From Tuctoria greenei (Eukaryota > Streptophyta > Magnoliopsida > Poales > Poaceae): DNA of 64,000 nucleotides. Positions 1-10,860 of the stretch are shown piece after piece. Under the pieces are notes generated by a model. That model worked only from the letters and a program-made list of their open reading frames with translations, had not been told where the DNA came from and did not search any database. The first letter of the stretch is position 1; every line of letters starts with the position of its first letter. The stretch covers positions 119,997,498 to 120,061,497 of the forward strand of contig JAYESD010000008.1 of NCBI GenBank assembly GCA_036927565.1, written 5' to 3'. Position numbers and translations under genes: made by a program.

Positions 1-530
1 ACGATATCAACCATATCATCCAAAACGCACAAAAAACTTAGCAAATTAATACTAAGCAATCTTTCCAACAATGTAAAGCAAGTACGAAACATTGCAAATA
101 AAAAGCAGAAGCACTGCGGTCAAGTTCCGAACCTTGCCAGAGCAACCCGGAGCTTGAGTCGGAGCTATCAAAAGCTAGTAGAACCTAGCGCCAGAGCTTA
201 CCAAAACCTAGTCAAAACTAGTCAACCCAAAAACAGAGCTAGACAAAGTACGTTGGAGCTTAGCAAAAGCATGCCGGAGCTATCAAGTATATGCCGGAGC
301 TATCAAAGACATGTCGGAGCTAAAAATAAAGTTCACCGGAGCTACCAAAGCTAGTCGGACCTTACCAAGAAGCCGGACCTAGCATCTAACATAGCCGGAG
401 CTACCCAAAACAAGCCGGACCTACCGTCGGACCTTGATAAAAAGGTGTTTTGGTGATATTTAAAACTTTTATCATCAAAGCCAAGTGTATTCACTACAAG
501 CCAATGTATTCAGCACACATAGGTCTTACA
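1..530. repeat. Degenerate ~20-bp periodic CGGAGCT/CGGACCT array
   Basis: No gene is visible. Between 148 and 434 the heptamer CGGAGCT, or a one-base variant (CAGAGCT, TGGAGCT, CGGACCT), recurs 14 times. The starts I read are 148, 160, 192, 234, 254, 275, 295, 315, 337, 356, 374, 397, 416 and 428; from 234 to 416 the step is 18-23 bp. The material between units is AT-rich and poorly conserved (often TATCAAA or ACCAAA). The segment ends in a stretch containing TTTTGGTGATA and then abuts the broken end of a copia element near 531. It could be the LTR or UTR of another retroelement, by analogy with the palindromic arrays further right, but no LTR ends are visible. Confidence 0.5.
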
Positions 531-1668
531 ATAACCAACAAGTGCATCTCCAGATTTTCCAAACTGCAAACAAGCATTAGAAGTACCGCGCACATATCTC
601 AAAATCCATTGAACTGCTTTCCAGTGCTCTCTACCAGGATTAGCCATGTATCTACTGACAACACTTAACGCATATGACAAATCAGGATTAGAGCAAACCA
701 TAGCATACATAAGAGATCCAACCGCGCTAGTATACGGAACTCTAGACATGTAGTCAATATCATAATCTGACTCAGGACATAAAGCTGAAGATAACCTGAA
801 ATGTGGAGCTAAAGGAGTACTCACTGGTTTAGCATCATGCATATTGAAACGATGAAGGACCTTTTCAATATAACTTTGCTGACTAAGATATAACTTGCCA
901 ACTTGTCTCTCTCTAATAATCTCCATGCCAAAAATTTTCTTTGCTGCACCAAATCCTTCATCTCAAATTCACTACTCAATTGAGCTTTTAATTTGGCTAT
1001 TCCCGACTTATCTTTTGAAGCAATCAACATATCATCGACATAAAGAAGTAAATAAATAGTTGAATTATCAACAGTCTTTAAACAAACACCGTTATCATAA
1101 GATGACCGCTTAAAGTTTTGAGAGAGCATAAGGAGTCAAATCTTTTATACCACTGTCTAGGAGATTGTTTCAAGCCATAAAAAGATTTCTTCAACTTACA
1201 GACAAGATGTTTCGAGCCTTGAACAATAAAGCCTTCAGGTTGATCCATATAAATATCTTCATCTAATTCTCCATGTAAGAATGCAGTTTTAACATCGAGT
1301 TGTTCCAACTCATAATCATGCATAGCAACAATATTGAGTAAACTGCGAATAGAGCTATGCTTCACAACAGGAGAAAAGACATCATTATAGTCAATACCTG
1401 CAATCTGACTATAACATTTAGCAATCAACCTTGCTTTATACCTAACAATCTCATTAGGAGAAATAGGCTCTTTCTTCTTGAAAATCCACTTACAACAAAC
1501 ATGTTTCTTCTCTTTAGGCAATGGTACTAAATCCCAAGTACCATTCTTTTCAAGTGACTCCATCTCATCTTGCATAGCGGCAACCCAATTATTGCAGTCT
1601 GAAGAAGTAATAGCCTCAGAATAATTAGAAGGTTCAACACTAACTTCAACATCTTCTGCACAACTCAA
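531..1668 (-). pseudogene. Copia reverse transcriptase / RNase H remnant (family A copy 1)
   Basis: The RT starts near 1668 (conserved blocks WVAAMQDEMESLEKNGTW, KWIFKKKEP, LDVKTAFLHGELDEDIYM, GLKQSPRQWYKRF). A frameshift near 1130 moves it to the frame holding the catalytic LLLYVDDMLIAS, and another near 930 to the frame with MEIIRERQ and the start of RNase H. RNase H runs only to the residues before the conserved DSDYAG block, where homology to the sister copy ends. The enzyme would copy element RNA into cDNA in the capsid; this copy cannot be active. The upstream frame is separated from integrase by a TAG at 1750-1752 that the sister copy shares. Confidence 0.85.
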
Positions 1669-1749
1669 AGCATAAGCAACAACGTTGCATTCCTCAATTA
1701 ACCTCTTGGGTCGAATATGAGGTCTCCTAGACCTGTCAACTGCAATAGA

Positions 1750-3174
1750 CTATTGTGGATGCTGCACAACAGGAGAATGTGGAATAACAGATGAATCATC
1801 ATCAATAAGTGCATCTGCGTCATCATTATCTAGTGTATGTGTTGAATCAATTAAATGCTCCACCTGCACACTAGAGGTCTGAGAACTCTGAACAGGAGCA
1901 TTAATATACATAGTATTAATAGTCATAGCAGATTCATTAAAGACAACACTTCTGCTTGTTATAATCTTCTTTGATTCAGTATCACACAATCTATAACCTT
2001 TAACACCAGAACCATAACCAAGAAAAATGCACTTAATAGCTCTAGGCTCCAATTTTCCATTATCAACATGAGCATAAGCAGGACAACAAAAAGTCCTCAA
2101 CTCAGAATAATTAGCTGGAGGACCAGACCATACCTCAATTGGAGTCCTTTTATCAATGGCAATAGAGGGAGAACGATTAATAAGATAACAAGCAGTGGAA
2201 GCAGCCTCAGCCCAAAAACGTCTATTAAGACCAGCATTAGACAACATGCAACGGGGCTTGGAGATGATAGTTCTGTTCATACACTCAGCCACACCGTTCT
2301 GCTGAGGTGTGTGAGCAACAGTGCGATATCTCACAATGCCATGAGACTTACAATAAGAATTAAATTCATTAGAACAGAATTCCATCCCATTAGCAGTACG
2401 AAGAACCTTCACTTTTTTCTCAGTTTGATTCTCCATCATAGTCTTCCACTCTTTAAATGCAGAAAATACTTCTGATTTATGCTTTAAGAAATAAGTCCAT
2501 ACCTTTTTTGAATAATCATCAATAATAGTCAAAATAAAACGAGCATCTCCAATAGATATATTACGAGACGGTCCCCATAAATCAGAATGCACATAATCAA
2601 GAATACCTTCAGTTGTATGAACCGAAGTGTTGAATTTCACCCTCTTGTGCTTGCCAAACACGCAATGCTCACAGAAGTCCAATTTACTGATGTTGTGCCC
2701 ATCAAGAAGACCACTCTTGCTCAAAATTGATAAACCAAGTTCACTCATATGACCAAGACGCATATGCCATAAACTTGTAGCATCAGAATCAGGTGACTTA
2801 GAAGAAACAACAACATTATCAATAATAGTAACGCCTTATAGAATATATAGATTTGATTTTAACAAGTCACCTTTCATAACAACAAGAGATCCTTTAGTTA
2901 CCTTCATAACTCCACCTTCAGCAGAATACTTGTAACCTTTGAGATCAAGAGTACTCAAAGAAATAAAATTTCTCGTCATAGTTGGAACATGACTCACATC
3001 TGTCAATGTCCTGACAATACCATCAGACATCTTAATCTGAACGGATCCAACGCCTACAACCTTGCGAGGTGTGTTATCACCCATCAATACAGAACCTCCA
3101 CCCTGGACAGATTCATAAGTTGAGAACCAATCTCTGTTAATGCAAAAATGAAACGTGCAGGCAGAATCAAGAAC
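1750..3174 (-). pseudogene. Copia protease-integrase remnant (family A copy 1)
   Basis: One reading frame, interrupted by a stop near 2834, covers the protease (VLDSACTFHIC, the DSA/DTA-type aspartic active site seen in this lineage) and integrase. The GAG-pre/zinc region reads LWHMRLGHMSELG with CEHC. The integrase core has the first Asp in HSDLWGP and the Glu in QQNGVAE. The second catalytic Asp is replaced: LRTANGMEF here, LRTDNGMEF in the sister copy. The frame ends at TAG 1750-1752 after a Ser/Asp-rich linker. The protease normally cuts the polyprotein and integrase inserts cDNA; loss of the active-site Asp alone would kill integrase. Confidence 0.85.
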
Positions 3175-4061
3175 TCATTCATCATTAATTTTAGCACATC
3201 CAGCAAAAGTAATGAGAACATCACCATTAGAACTGCTATCGGAAGAGATAACCGAAGCACTACCATAATCGCTGGACTCATTTGTAGACTTTTGAGCAGT
3301 TTTTCTCTTTTCTTTATTCTGCAACTTGTAACATTCAGAGATATCATGATTATCACGCTTGCAATATCTGCAGAACTTATCTTTACCTTTGGATTTAGAG
3401 AAGTGTTTCCAACCACTCGAATTTTTATTTGATTTCTTCTCTGTTCTACTATGAACAGACAAGCCTTCTCCATCAGAACTGATAGCAGAATAAGTAGACA
3501 CAATCCGTTTCATCTTTTCTTTAGCATGCAAAGCATCATAAACCTCTTGAACAGTAAAGTATCATGACTGTATAATATAGTGTGTCTGAAATTTGAATAA
3601 TACGGGGGCAACGAACACAAGAGCATAAGAGATAAATCCTCATCATTATATTTTACCTCTACAGACGCTAGGTCGAAAATAATCTCCTTGAAGACTTGAA
3701 CATGAGAGAACATTGAACCACCCTCTTGCAGCTTGTGAGTAAACAATTTCTTCTTCAAATGCATCTTCCTGGTTAGATCCTTGGACATGCAGATCCATTC
3801 CAGCTTGAGCCATAGACCAGCAGCGATTTTCTGTTCCAAAACCTCTTGCAAAATATTATTAGATAAATGAAGATGAATTTGTGAAAGGGTCTTACGATCA
3901 TGGCACTTTTCATCGTCGGTCCAAGTTTCTTGCTTCTTGAAGAAACCATCAAGCACATCATCTAGATCAGTGTGCGCTAATATTGTTTCCATCTTGACTT
4001 GCCATAGAGTGAAGCGTGTATCACTGTCTAGCAACAGAATATCATATTTAAAAGAAGCCAT
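3175..4061 (-). pseudogene. Copia gag (capsid/nucleocapsid) remnant (family A copy 1)
   Basis: The ATG at 4061 opens a UBN2/gag-type capsid (TRFTLWQVKMETIL, then LSNNILQEVLEQK and LMLLCSLPP). A frameshift near 3550 shifts to the frame holding the basic linker and the zinc knuckle CRYCKRDNHDISEC (CX2CX4HX4C, about 3370-3330) that binds element RNA. The frame ends at 3175-3177, where the sister copy has TGG (Trp) and this copy has TGA. Start choice rests on alignment with the sister copy, whose gag also begins MAS-KYDI. Confidence 0.85.
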
Positions 4062-4583
4062 GTCGATGAAAAATCAGCAACAATTAAATCCGTGTAGATT
4101 GATGTGTGCGTATAGCAAAGGTCTCAATTTTCTTTCCTCACTAGAACCTTCTGAGTCAACCACGTGAATCTCTTTCACGGAAGCAGAGATCAAGGGTCTT
4201 GGGACTCGTGCGCAGAATTGAATCAAGAGCAGCGGAGCACGCACCTGATCCTATGGTGGAGCGGTAGCGGCACTTGTATTGTTTCTTGGACTTGATGCTT
4301 GATTTGACAAAAGGAGTCCTGGCAGGATCACTTTGACGGGAGACGCGCTGCGCACTGCGAAAAGGCGGCGACTGTGGCGCGGCTTTGAACGAGACTCCGA
4401 GGAAATCGTCGTATTGGCAGCGGCCTGCCTGACGAAAAGATGTAATCGCCTGCTGCGGTGCAGGAAAGATCGAAAAACAGATCCAATCGTTGGCGGCAGC
4501 GCGTGCAGCCTGGCGGCGCAGCTTAATAGGGAACAGAACCTTAATTTTTTTTAATCAATCTCGTGTCTGACTCTGATTCCACT
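4062..4583 (-). other. Leader with decayed primer-binding site (family A copy 1)
   Basis: Untranslated leader between the 5' LTR and the gag ATG. Next to the LTR, the minus strand reads about AGTGGAATCAGAGTC (4570-4583), a mutated version of the initiator-Met tRNA binding site TGGTATCAGAGC seen in the sister copy. No other feature is visible. Confidence 0.75.
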
Positions 4584-4891
4584 TGTTAGCAAATTAATGC
4601 GTAAACAAGATCGAACACGAGACAAATTTTACGTGGAAAACTTTGCGGGAAAAAACCACGGGCGCCGACCGACGATATTCACTATATGATGAGAGTTTTA
4701 CAATGGAGATTACAATGAGTGTCTCCTCTCTCTTGCTCTCCCTCAACAGCTTACAGGATGTATTTATAAGGGTGGCTTATAAAAGAAAATAAATCTCTCA
4801 AAACAAATACGACCCGTAACGTGAGAGGAGTCCACCTCTCACATCCCCTAGGCGTCCCCAACGAGATCAGAATTTGGATTATATTCTAACA
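4584..4891 (-). repeat. 5' LTR of family A copy 1
   Basis: 308 bp; on the minus strand it starts TGTTAGAATATAATCC and ends TTTGCTAACA. It aligns end to end with the 311-bp LTRs at 16116 and 21638 and includes the same TATA region and GGCGCCCGTGG block. It is more diverged from those two LTRs than they are from each other, so this is probably an older or separate insertion. Confidence 0.9.
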
Positions 4892-5330
4892 GAATATTTG
4901 CTAGAGCCCCAAGCATAGTACCATTGGTCCTTGTTTTCATCATGAAGATGGACAGAATTTAACATCTACCCCAACTCATTCAGTTCTTAGGCTTCTTTTG
5001 AGATAGGCAAGAAGTGATGGACAAGATCCTGTAGACTGAAAATTCCATGCATGTTATATCTTGTTTTTTTGGAGAAAACGAATAGATTAGAGGGAATTTG
5101 TCACTAAGAAAAGACCCATGCCACATATCCCTCCAGAACATAGCAGTGAAAAGAACCATCTCCTATCCTACGAGATGCAATGTTCTTGAATTTTCCATTA
5201 AGTTTAATCACATCACGCCACCAATTAAAAGTATCCCTTCGTAACTGAGTTCACTGGTGTCCTGTCTCTAGGGTAATATGAGCTCCAAACAAGGCCAACC
5301 CATAGAATATTCTTTTGGTATAAAATTTAT
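4892..5330 (-). pseudogene. LINE (non-LTR retrotransposon) RT C-terminal remnant
   Basis: Minus-strand translation in drifting frames gives pieces typical of the region after the RT of plant L1-type LINEs: WWRDVIKLNGKFKNIASRRIGDGS (about 5230-5160), then FSLQDLVHHFLPIS and finally DENKDQWYYAWGSS (about 4945-4905). Several stops and frameshifts are present. The copia LTR begins right after the last motif, so the copia element probably inserted into this LINE fragment. Assignment rests on recalled zf-RVT-region motifs only. Confidence 0.5.
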
Positions 5331-6985
5331 CCTGGAAAACTTCATCAGCAGGGCCTTTTCTCTGCGCGGTAGTGCACACATAGCGAACTATTATTCGTCT
5401 TTTACTAAAGGCTATAATTAACTTATTACAATTGGATACAAAGGCAAACACTCACATCCCTATTGTCTAGAATAAGATAATAATAACTGGATGGCTAAAT
5501 ACATGTACGACTGTGGATTTGACTTCTTAACGTCTCAGGTTCAGCACCCTATGAGTTTCTCCGTACTTGCCTTTAATAGTTTGAAATTCAGCATAAAATT
5601 TGTTCGTTCAGAGAATCAAACATAGTACCTGAGGAGTGCCCATTTTCACTAACCAGCACGGACCTCTCTTGCTGCATTTCCCTAAAGACTACAGGGGGAT
5701 TCATCCTCCTCAATGGAAAAAAGCTTAACTACTCTTATTTCTGGTAATAAGATAGCATAACTCTTGCCTATGTCACATTACATTTTTGCGTGAGTGTATT
5801 AAATTAACAAGCTGTGTTTTATTAAAGAGAAATACTATACAACCAGAACCTGAAAATAAGGATTGATTCACGTGACTATTAGATCTGCTTTATGATTCGT
5901 GTGAAATAACTTATCTTCTTCTCTCCTCTCCCCAATCCTAACAGCCTCGATATCACCCGAATGCACTGAGCGCGGCTGTGGCTGCGGCCGCGCGCCTACG
6001 CGATGGCCGCTTGACGGCATGTTGTCTACGGTGGCGGCCGCATGACGGTACATTGTTGCCGATGCACTGCGGTAGTGGTGTAGGGGTGCCGAGCAGCGAG
6101 GTGTGCGGCGGCCAGCAGGGAAGAGGTGAGGGTCTTTTTAATTTTTAATTGTTAATTTTGTTTTATTTTTAATACTATGTTTGTTGTAAAATTATAAATA
6201 AAAATGATTTTTTAATTGTATATACAATAGAAAAATTTTCATTTTTATTAACTTTAAGATTAACCCTTAATTATAAGGATGAACTGTTAATGACGGTAAT
6301 TAGATATTAATTACTATAAATTGTTCTAAATTTCAGGCGACCTAGATCTAGATGGACCCTTTACTAAGTGCAAAAAACAACGTCCTGGAAGCGTTACAAT
6401 GCGGCTACTACATATGCTATTACGTAAGAAGTTGCACCGGAACGTTTCCAAGCCTGATCAGCCGTGAACCTCTTATGCATGTAAGTAATTCTCTTGTTGT
6501 TTTGTTCAACCAAGAACGAAACAGATGAAATAAGGGAGCTAACGGAATAACACGGAGGTTTGTGCCAGTGCCACTACTTAAAATGTGTCAGTCCAACCGA
6601 CCAACAGCGTCAATTGTCAAGGTCTCCGTGGTTAACATTCACATATCTATTCAACTGCTCGCATTCGGTACACCCGTCCTGCGTCAACCACAGCGACACT
6701 CTCCCTACTCCTCTTCACCCTGTGATCCCTGTGAAGGTATAGCAGTTAAACTGAGCATTAATAAAAAGACTAATAATATTATGACACATCAGCAGGAGCA
6801 TATATGAGAGCACCGAATGAGAGTATAGAAACCTCATCCCCCTCAGTAGTAGTATTGATCTAAGAAATTGCAGAGGACAAGCTTCGCTTCGCCGAACACA
6901 ACACGAGCATCGAGCCGCGACCACGGATTCACGAGCTTAGTCAAATCAATTTTAATTAATCTGCGACTGCGATACGATATGATTG
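5331..6985. other. Unassigned intergenic stretch
   Basis: No gene is recognised. 5940-6120 is GC-rich with NotI-like GCGGCCGC motifs and is followed by a very AT-rich block (6125-6337) that begins GTGAGG and ends TTTCAG, so it could be an exon-intron remnant; I could not connect it to a coding frame. 6560-6985 is the target site of the next copia element and may be the distal promoter of the DC1 gene at 14752, from which that insertion separated it. Confidence 0.35.
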
Positions 6986-7528
6986 TGTTAAGATTGATCC
7001 CGGTACAACCGGGTACCCCATAAGGGTCTCCCGTTAGAAACGGGTGTGGGGCAACAACTCACGCCGAACCCCTCAGCCGCATGATACTCTCGAGGAGGGC
7101 GCAACAGAATCTGTTGCGCCCCCCCACCTAGTACGCGCTTTATAAGTCTCAGGGGGACCTCAGGGCGTGGACACCTAGTGCGCACACATTCCCAGAGGCC
7201 CCCGCCAAACCAATCCGATCTTACGTCGCCGCCGTCCACCTACGCACGTCGACACTGCACCGACACCTTGTCTCCATCGGCAAGCACTCGAGCCCAATGG
7301 CATATAGTGCTCCCTCTGAAGGTAACCCTCACCTCTCTCTATCACCCTAATTCTCTATGCCTCATCTATGATCTGTTATGTCTCCATCATTCATTACATG
7401 ATTATCAGCATAAGTTATTAGATTGACTGTCTATTCATGCTTTAGTGTGTCTATTAGAATCAGATTAGTCCTAAATGATCCTAATTAGGCATTGCTGGTG
7501 TTGATCCTAAGTGCGCTAAGTTGTAACA
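6986..7528 (+). repeat. 5' LTR of copia family B
   Basis: 543 bp, TGTTAAGATTG...AAGTTGTAACA. It contains a TATA-like TTTATAAG near 7140, after a GC-rich U3 with CAACCGGGTACCCC. It aligns along its whole length with 13978-14518. Preceded by the TSD GATTG. Confidence 0.95.
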
Positions 7529-9663
7529 ATGGCATCAGAGCCGCGCTAGTCAATTCCTAATTAGATGATTAAGTTCTAAGTCAAATAAATTTGTTTCTAA
7601 TCATTCTAATTAAGGCCTAGTTTCTGGAAATTAAGATCAATTCAGTTTAAGTCACTCAATTGAAGCAATCAGAAGGAGGTGAATCGAACTAAGTTAAGAA
7701 AATAAGTTTTGGGGATGAGGGACTTATCTCAGTTTTTGAGTGCGCCGAACCTTGGTCCCTCGGGACCCAGGAGTCGGCGGCACCCTCTCCACCGGAAAAC
7801 TCCTCAATTGAGGAGACCCGGGTAGGGTGGCCCTTGCCGCCATGTCCTCCTCACTGTAGGGTTAAGGATAACCCTAACCCTAGCAGCTTTCTTCCCCAAG
7901 TCGGTCGCCACTCAGGAACTCTCATCGGCGGCACCAACGTGCGTGCTATGGAGGTCGTCAGAGTGGCGCCGTGTACCTGCAAACAATCACTCAGAGCACT
8001 AAGGTGCGCGCCGCGCTAGGGTTAAGGGTCAAAACCATAACCCTAGTGGCGGGTTTCCTTCAATGGCCAACCGCGTGCACCACGTCGGCGACAGTGATCC
8101 GACGGCGCCGGAAGTCCCCGCGGCGGCACAACCCTAAGTCCCTCCACTCAGAGGCGGCGCGAGCACCGGTCCGCCGGTTTCCCTCAACAGCCTATCGACC
8201 CGCATCGTCGGCGACGGCGGAGCTCCGCCCCGATGGGGGGGGGGGGGGGTCTCTCGCCGGCTCTGATGGTACGTCGGCACCAGAGGTCCCGACGCGGGGC
8301 TCGCCTCGCCGCCCCGCCGCCACTCTCGCTCGCCTCACCGCCGCTCAGAGTAAGGAGGAGAGAGAGAGTGAAGGAGCAAATGAGTTAGGGTTTCGAAGGG
8401 ATCCGCAGCGAGGAAGTTTTTATACCTTCGAACTCGCCGCTCGACCATCGGATCAACATCAGACGACTGCGATCGCCTCATGTTATAAGACCGCAATGAG
8501 TTAGGACCATCGGATCAAGATCCGACGGTCCACGTCGTGCGCCGCCTGCCGCTTAAGGGAATGGGCCCTGAGCCCATGCGGAGTGCGCTAATGGGCTCAT
8601 GGGCTGCCCTTTCTTTTTTCCGAGAATTATCAGTTTTTAAGCGGGCTGTTTTAGACTTTGGGCTGATTGCCTAATGGGCTGCGCGTGTGTTTTTTTCCTT
8701 TTTTCCTAGGGGATTTATTAGTAGGCCTTAACAGCTTATGGGCCATTTTGGGCTGCACTGAGTTAAGTTTTTTCATTTTTTAAAGATATTTTTCCTGATG
8801 GGCTGGGCCATTTTAGCTACTGGGCTGAATTATGAGTTTCTGGCCCATTTACCTTTTAAGTATTTTCTGATTTTTAGAATAAGTTTAAAATGAAAAATTA
8901 ATTCCAGAATTTAGAGAAATGGTTAGAAAATTTAGTTAAATAGCTGGGAAAATTTTGAGAAATTTTTGTGATGATTGTGTGCATTTTGATTGCATTTTTC
9001 CTACATTTTATATTATTTATTGCCAATAAGAGCATTTTCTCAATTATTTAAATGCTATTAAGTGCTTTTTTTCAAGCAATTTTCATCAATTAAGAAATTG
9101 AGTTTTAGCTTCCACTGTAATTAAGTGATAAATTAATTGAGTAACCAAAGTGAAATTTTGATTTATCAATTTTTTGAGTTTAAATTAAGTTATGCTTTGT
9201 TTATAAGTGGTAATTTAATGAGTAACCAACGTGAAAGTTTGAATTTGCCAATTAATTTTAAGTGTATTCATTTGAGCTTATGCTTAAGTTTATATTTATG
9301 ATTATTTAAGATTCATTGAGTAACCAACGTAAAAAATGATGTGCTAAGTTAATTATGCATGTAATTTGAAAGTAACCAATGTGAAATTGTATTGCCATGA
9401 TTGATTTAAGTTTGTCTTTGAGTTTATCATATTAAGCTTTGTTATCATGCTAAGTTTTAATGTTTAAGGGCATTTTTGCTAAGTAACCAACATGAAAAAG
9501 CAAAAATGTCATTCTTAAGTCATGATTTATCATAAGTTTTTGTCATTAATCCTCAAATCTTTATTTTTTTGAAGGATCAGGCTTGTCCTCAGCACTTAGC
9601 TATATCTCCGCAATTGAGACCCTCAACAGTTAAAATTACGGGGTACGGAAAGAGAGGCTCCAG
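7529..9663 (+). other. Long untranslated leader of copia family B, with PBS
   Basis: Begins with the PBS (7530-7541). 7690-8520 is GC-rich, with a G homopolymer near 8235. The rest is AT-rich. No coding potential is supported: the short open frames have no recognisable composition or motif. A 16-nt motif repeated five times lies near the 3' end (separate entry). A leader over 2 kb is long for copia and might hold packaging or translation-control RNA structure. Confidence 0.75.
9140..9497 (+). repeat. Five dispersed copies of AGTAACCAACGTGAAA in the copia leader
   Basis: AGTAACCAACGTGAAA or a close variant occurs at 9140 (AAGTG), 9221 (CGTG), 9319 (CGTA), 9371 (TGTG) and 9482 (CATG), with 52-111 bp between starts. 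All copies are on the plus strand and all lie within 530 bp of the gag ATG. AGTAACCAA is identical in every copy while flanks are diverged. Candidate for a repeated RNA element (packaging, dimerisation or protein binding); function unknown. Confidence 0.7.
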
Positions 9664-10860
9664 ATGGCTCTAGTAGTCTCTGACCTCGATTTTGTGATTA
9701 CGTCGCCTCGACCCACTGAGCCACCTGTCCCCATTGCTGAGACTGGGGAATCTGAGGAGTCTTTTGCTACGCAGAAGGCTAAGTACCTAAGCTTGAAGGA
9801 TCAGTATGAGAAGGATCTCCCTAAGTGGGACACTTCCAACAAGAAGTGTCTCGTGATCATTAAGAGCACCATAGCTGACTCAATTAAGGGAGGAATCCCT
9901 GATTGTGACACAACCTCTGAGTACATAGAGAGAGTCCAGAGTCAGTTCACTGGCTATACTAAGGCAAGTGCAAGCACTCTCATGAAAAAAATTGTCACTG
10001 AGAAGTACTCTGGAGGTGGTGTGCGTGAGCATATCAATAAGATGAGTCACTATAACTCTAAGCTTTGGGAGCTAAACATTGTGATGCCAGATGAGATGCT
10101 CATTTACTTCGTCCTAAGTTCTCTTCCTAAGGAGTTTGAGGCTTTTGTGATCAATTATAACTCACTCCCTGAGACCTGGAACATTGATAAGATTGTTGCT
10201 ATGTGCATTCAGGAAGAGGAACACATAAAGAGCTCTATGAATGGTGATTACATCAATCTAGCTGACACTAAGGGTAAGGGAAAGGCAAAGAGATATTTTA
10301 CCTCTCCCAAACCACCTTCCTTCAAGGCTTCAAGCTCCAGTTTAGCAAATAAGTTCAAAGTCAAGTCCTCTCAAAAGAAGGACAAGGATAAGTGTCACTT
10401 CTGTGGCTCAGATCAGCATTTCCAGAATGACTGTGTTGGATTCATTAAGTGGTGTGCTAAGAAAGGTAATGATATAATTAATTTTGTAAATGAGGCCTTA
10501 TATGTGAATTATTCACGGTCCACTTGGTGGATTGACTCAGGTGCCACTGTGCACATTTGCAATTCAATGCAGGCATTAAGTACGATGAAAACTATAAGAA
10601 GAAGGGAAAGAGTGATTAAGGTGGCAGAAGGTCATGAAGCCGAAGTCTAAGCCATTGGAGACTCATCTCTTAGATTACTTAGTGGCTTTGTACTTAGGCT
10701 AAATAATGTTCTTTATGTCCCTTCATTAGAAAGGAACTTGATTTCAATTTCGTGTTTGGATGATTCAGGATACATTTGTCATTTTGGTAATGATAAGTGT
10801 TCTATCAGTTATAATAATGAGATTATTGGTCTTGCCTTCCGACAAGACATTATCTACTTA
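9664..10860 (+). pseudogene. Copia gag-protease remnant (family B)
   Basis: ATG 9664 opens a 328-codon frame: a UBN2-type capsid (EYIERVQSQFTG, LPKEFEAFVINYNSLPETW), a Lys/Ser-rich linker, the zinc knuckle CHFCGSDQHFQNDC (about 10400) and an aspartic protease site WWIDSGATVHIC (about 10530). The frame stops at TAA 10648-10650 and then continues open through NNVLYVPSLERNLISISCL, the normal end of copia protease. A frameshift between about 10860 and 10920 passes it to the integrase frame. The product would be capsid, RNA-binding nucleocapsid and protease of a cytoplasmic virus-like particle. Confidence 0.9.

Larger units (their letters stand above)
531..4891 (-). mobile_element. Ty1/copia retrotransposon, family A copy 1 (3'-truncated)
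   Basis: On the minus strand the order is 5' LTR (4584-4891), leader, gag, protease, integrase, RT and part of RNase H. Homology to the complete copy at 16116-21948 stops near 531 inside RNase H, so the 3' end and 3' LTR are missing. Order GAG-PR-INT-RT-RH is diagnostic of Ty1/copia; RT motifs such as GLKQSPRQWYKRF resemble the Tork/Tnt1 lineage (recalled). Several stops and frameshifts make it non-functional. It has no internal RT duplication, unlike copy 2. The five bases outside its 5' LTR are GAATA; no matching TSD can be sought because the other end is gone. Confidence 0.9.

Noticed and set aside
6125..6337. AT-rich block with GTGAGG...TTTCAG ends, intron-like.
   Set aside because: No coding frame on either side could be linked to a recognisable protein.
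7971..8504. 177-codon plus-strand open frame in the family B copia leader.
   Set aside because: Arg/Ala/Pro-rich product of a GC-rich untranslated region, starts inside the leader, no domain.
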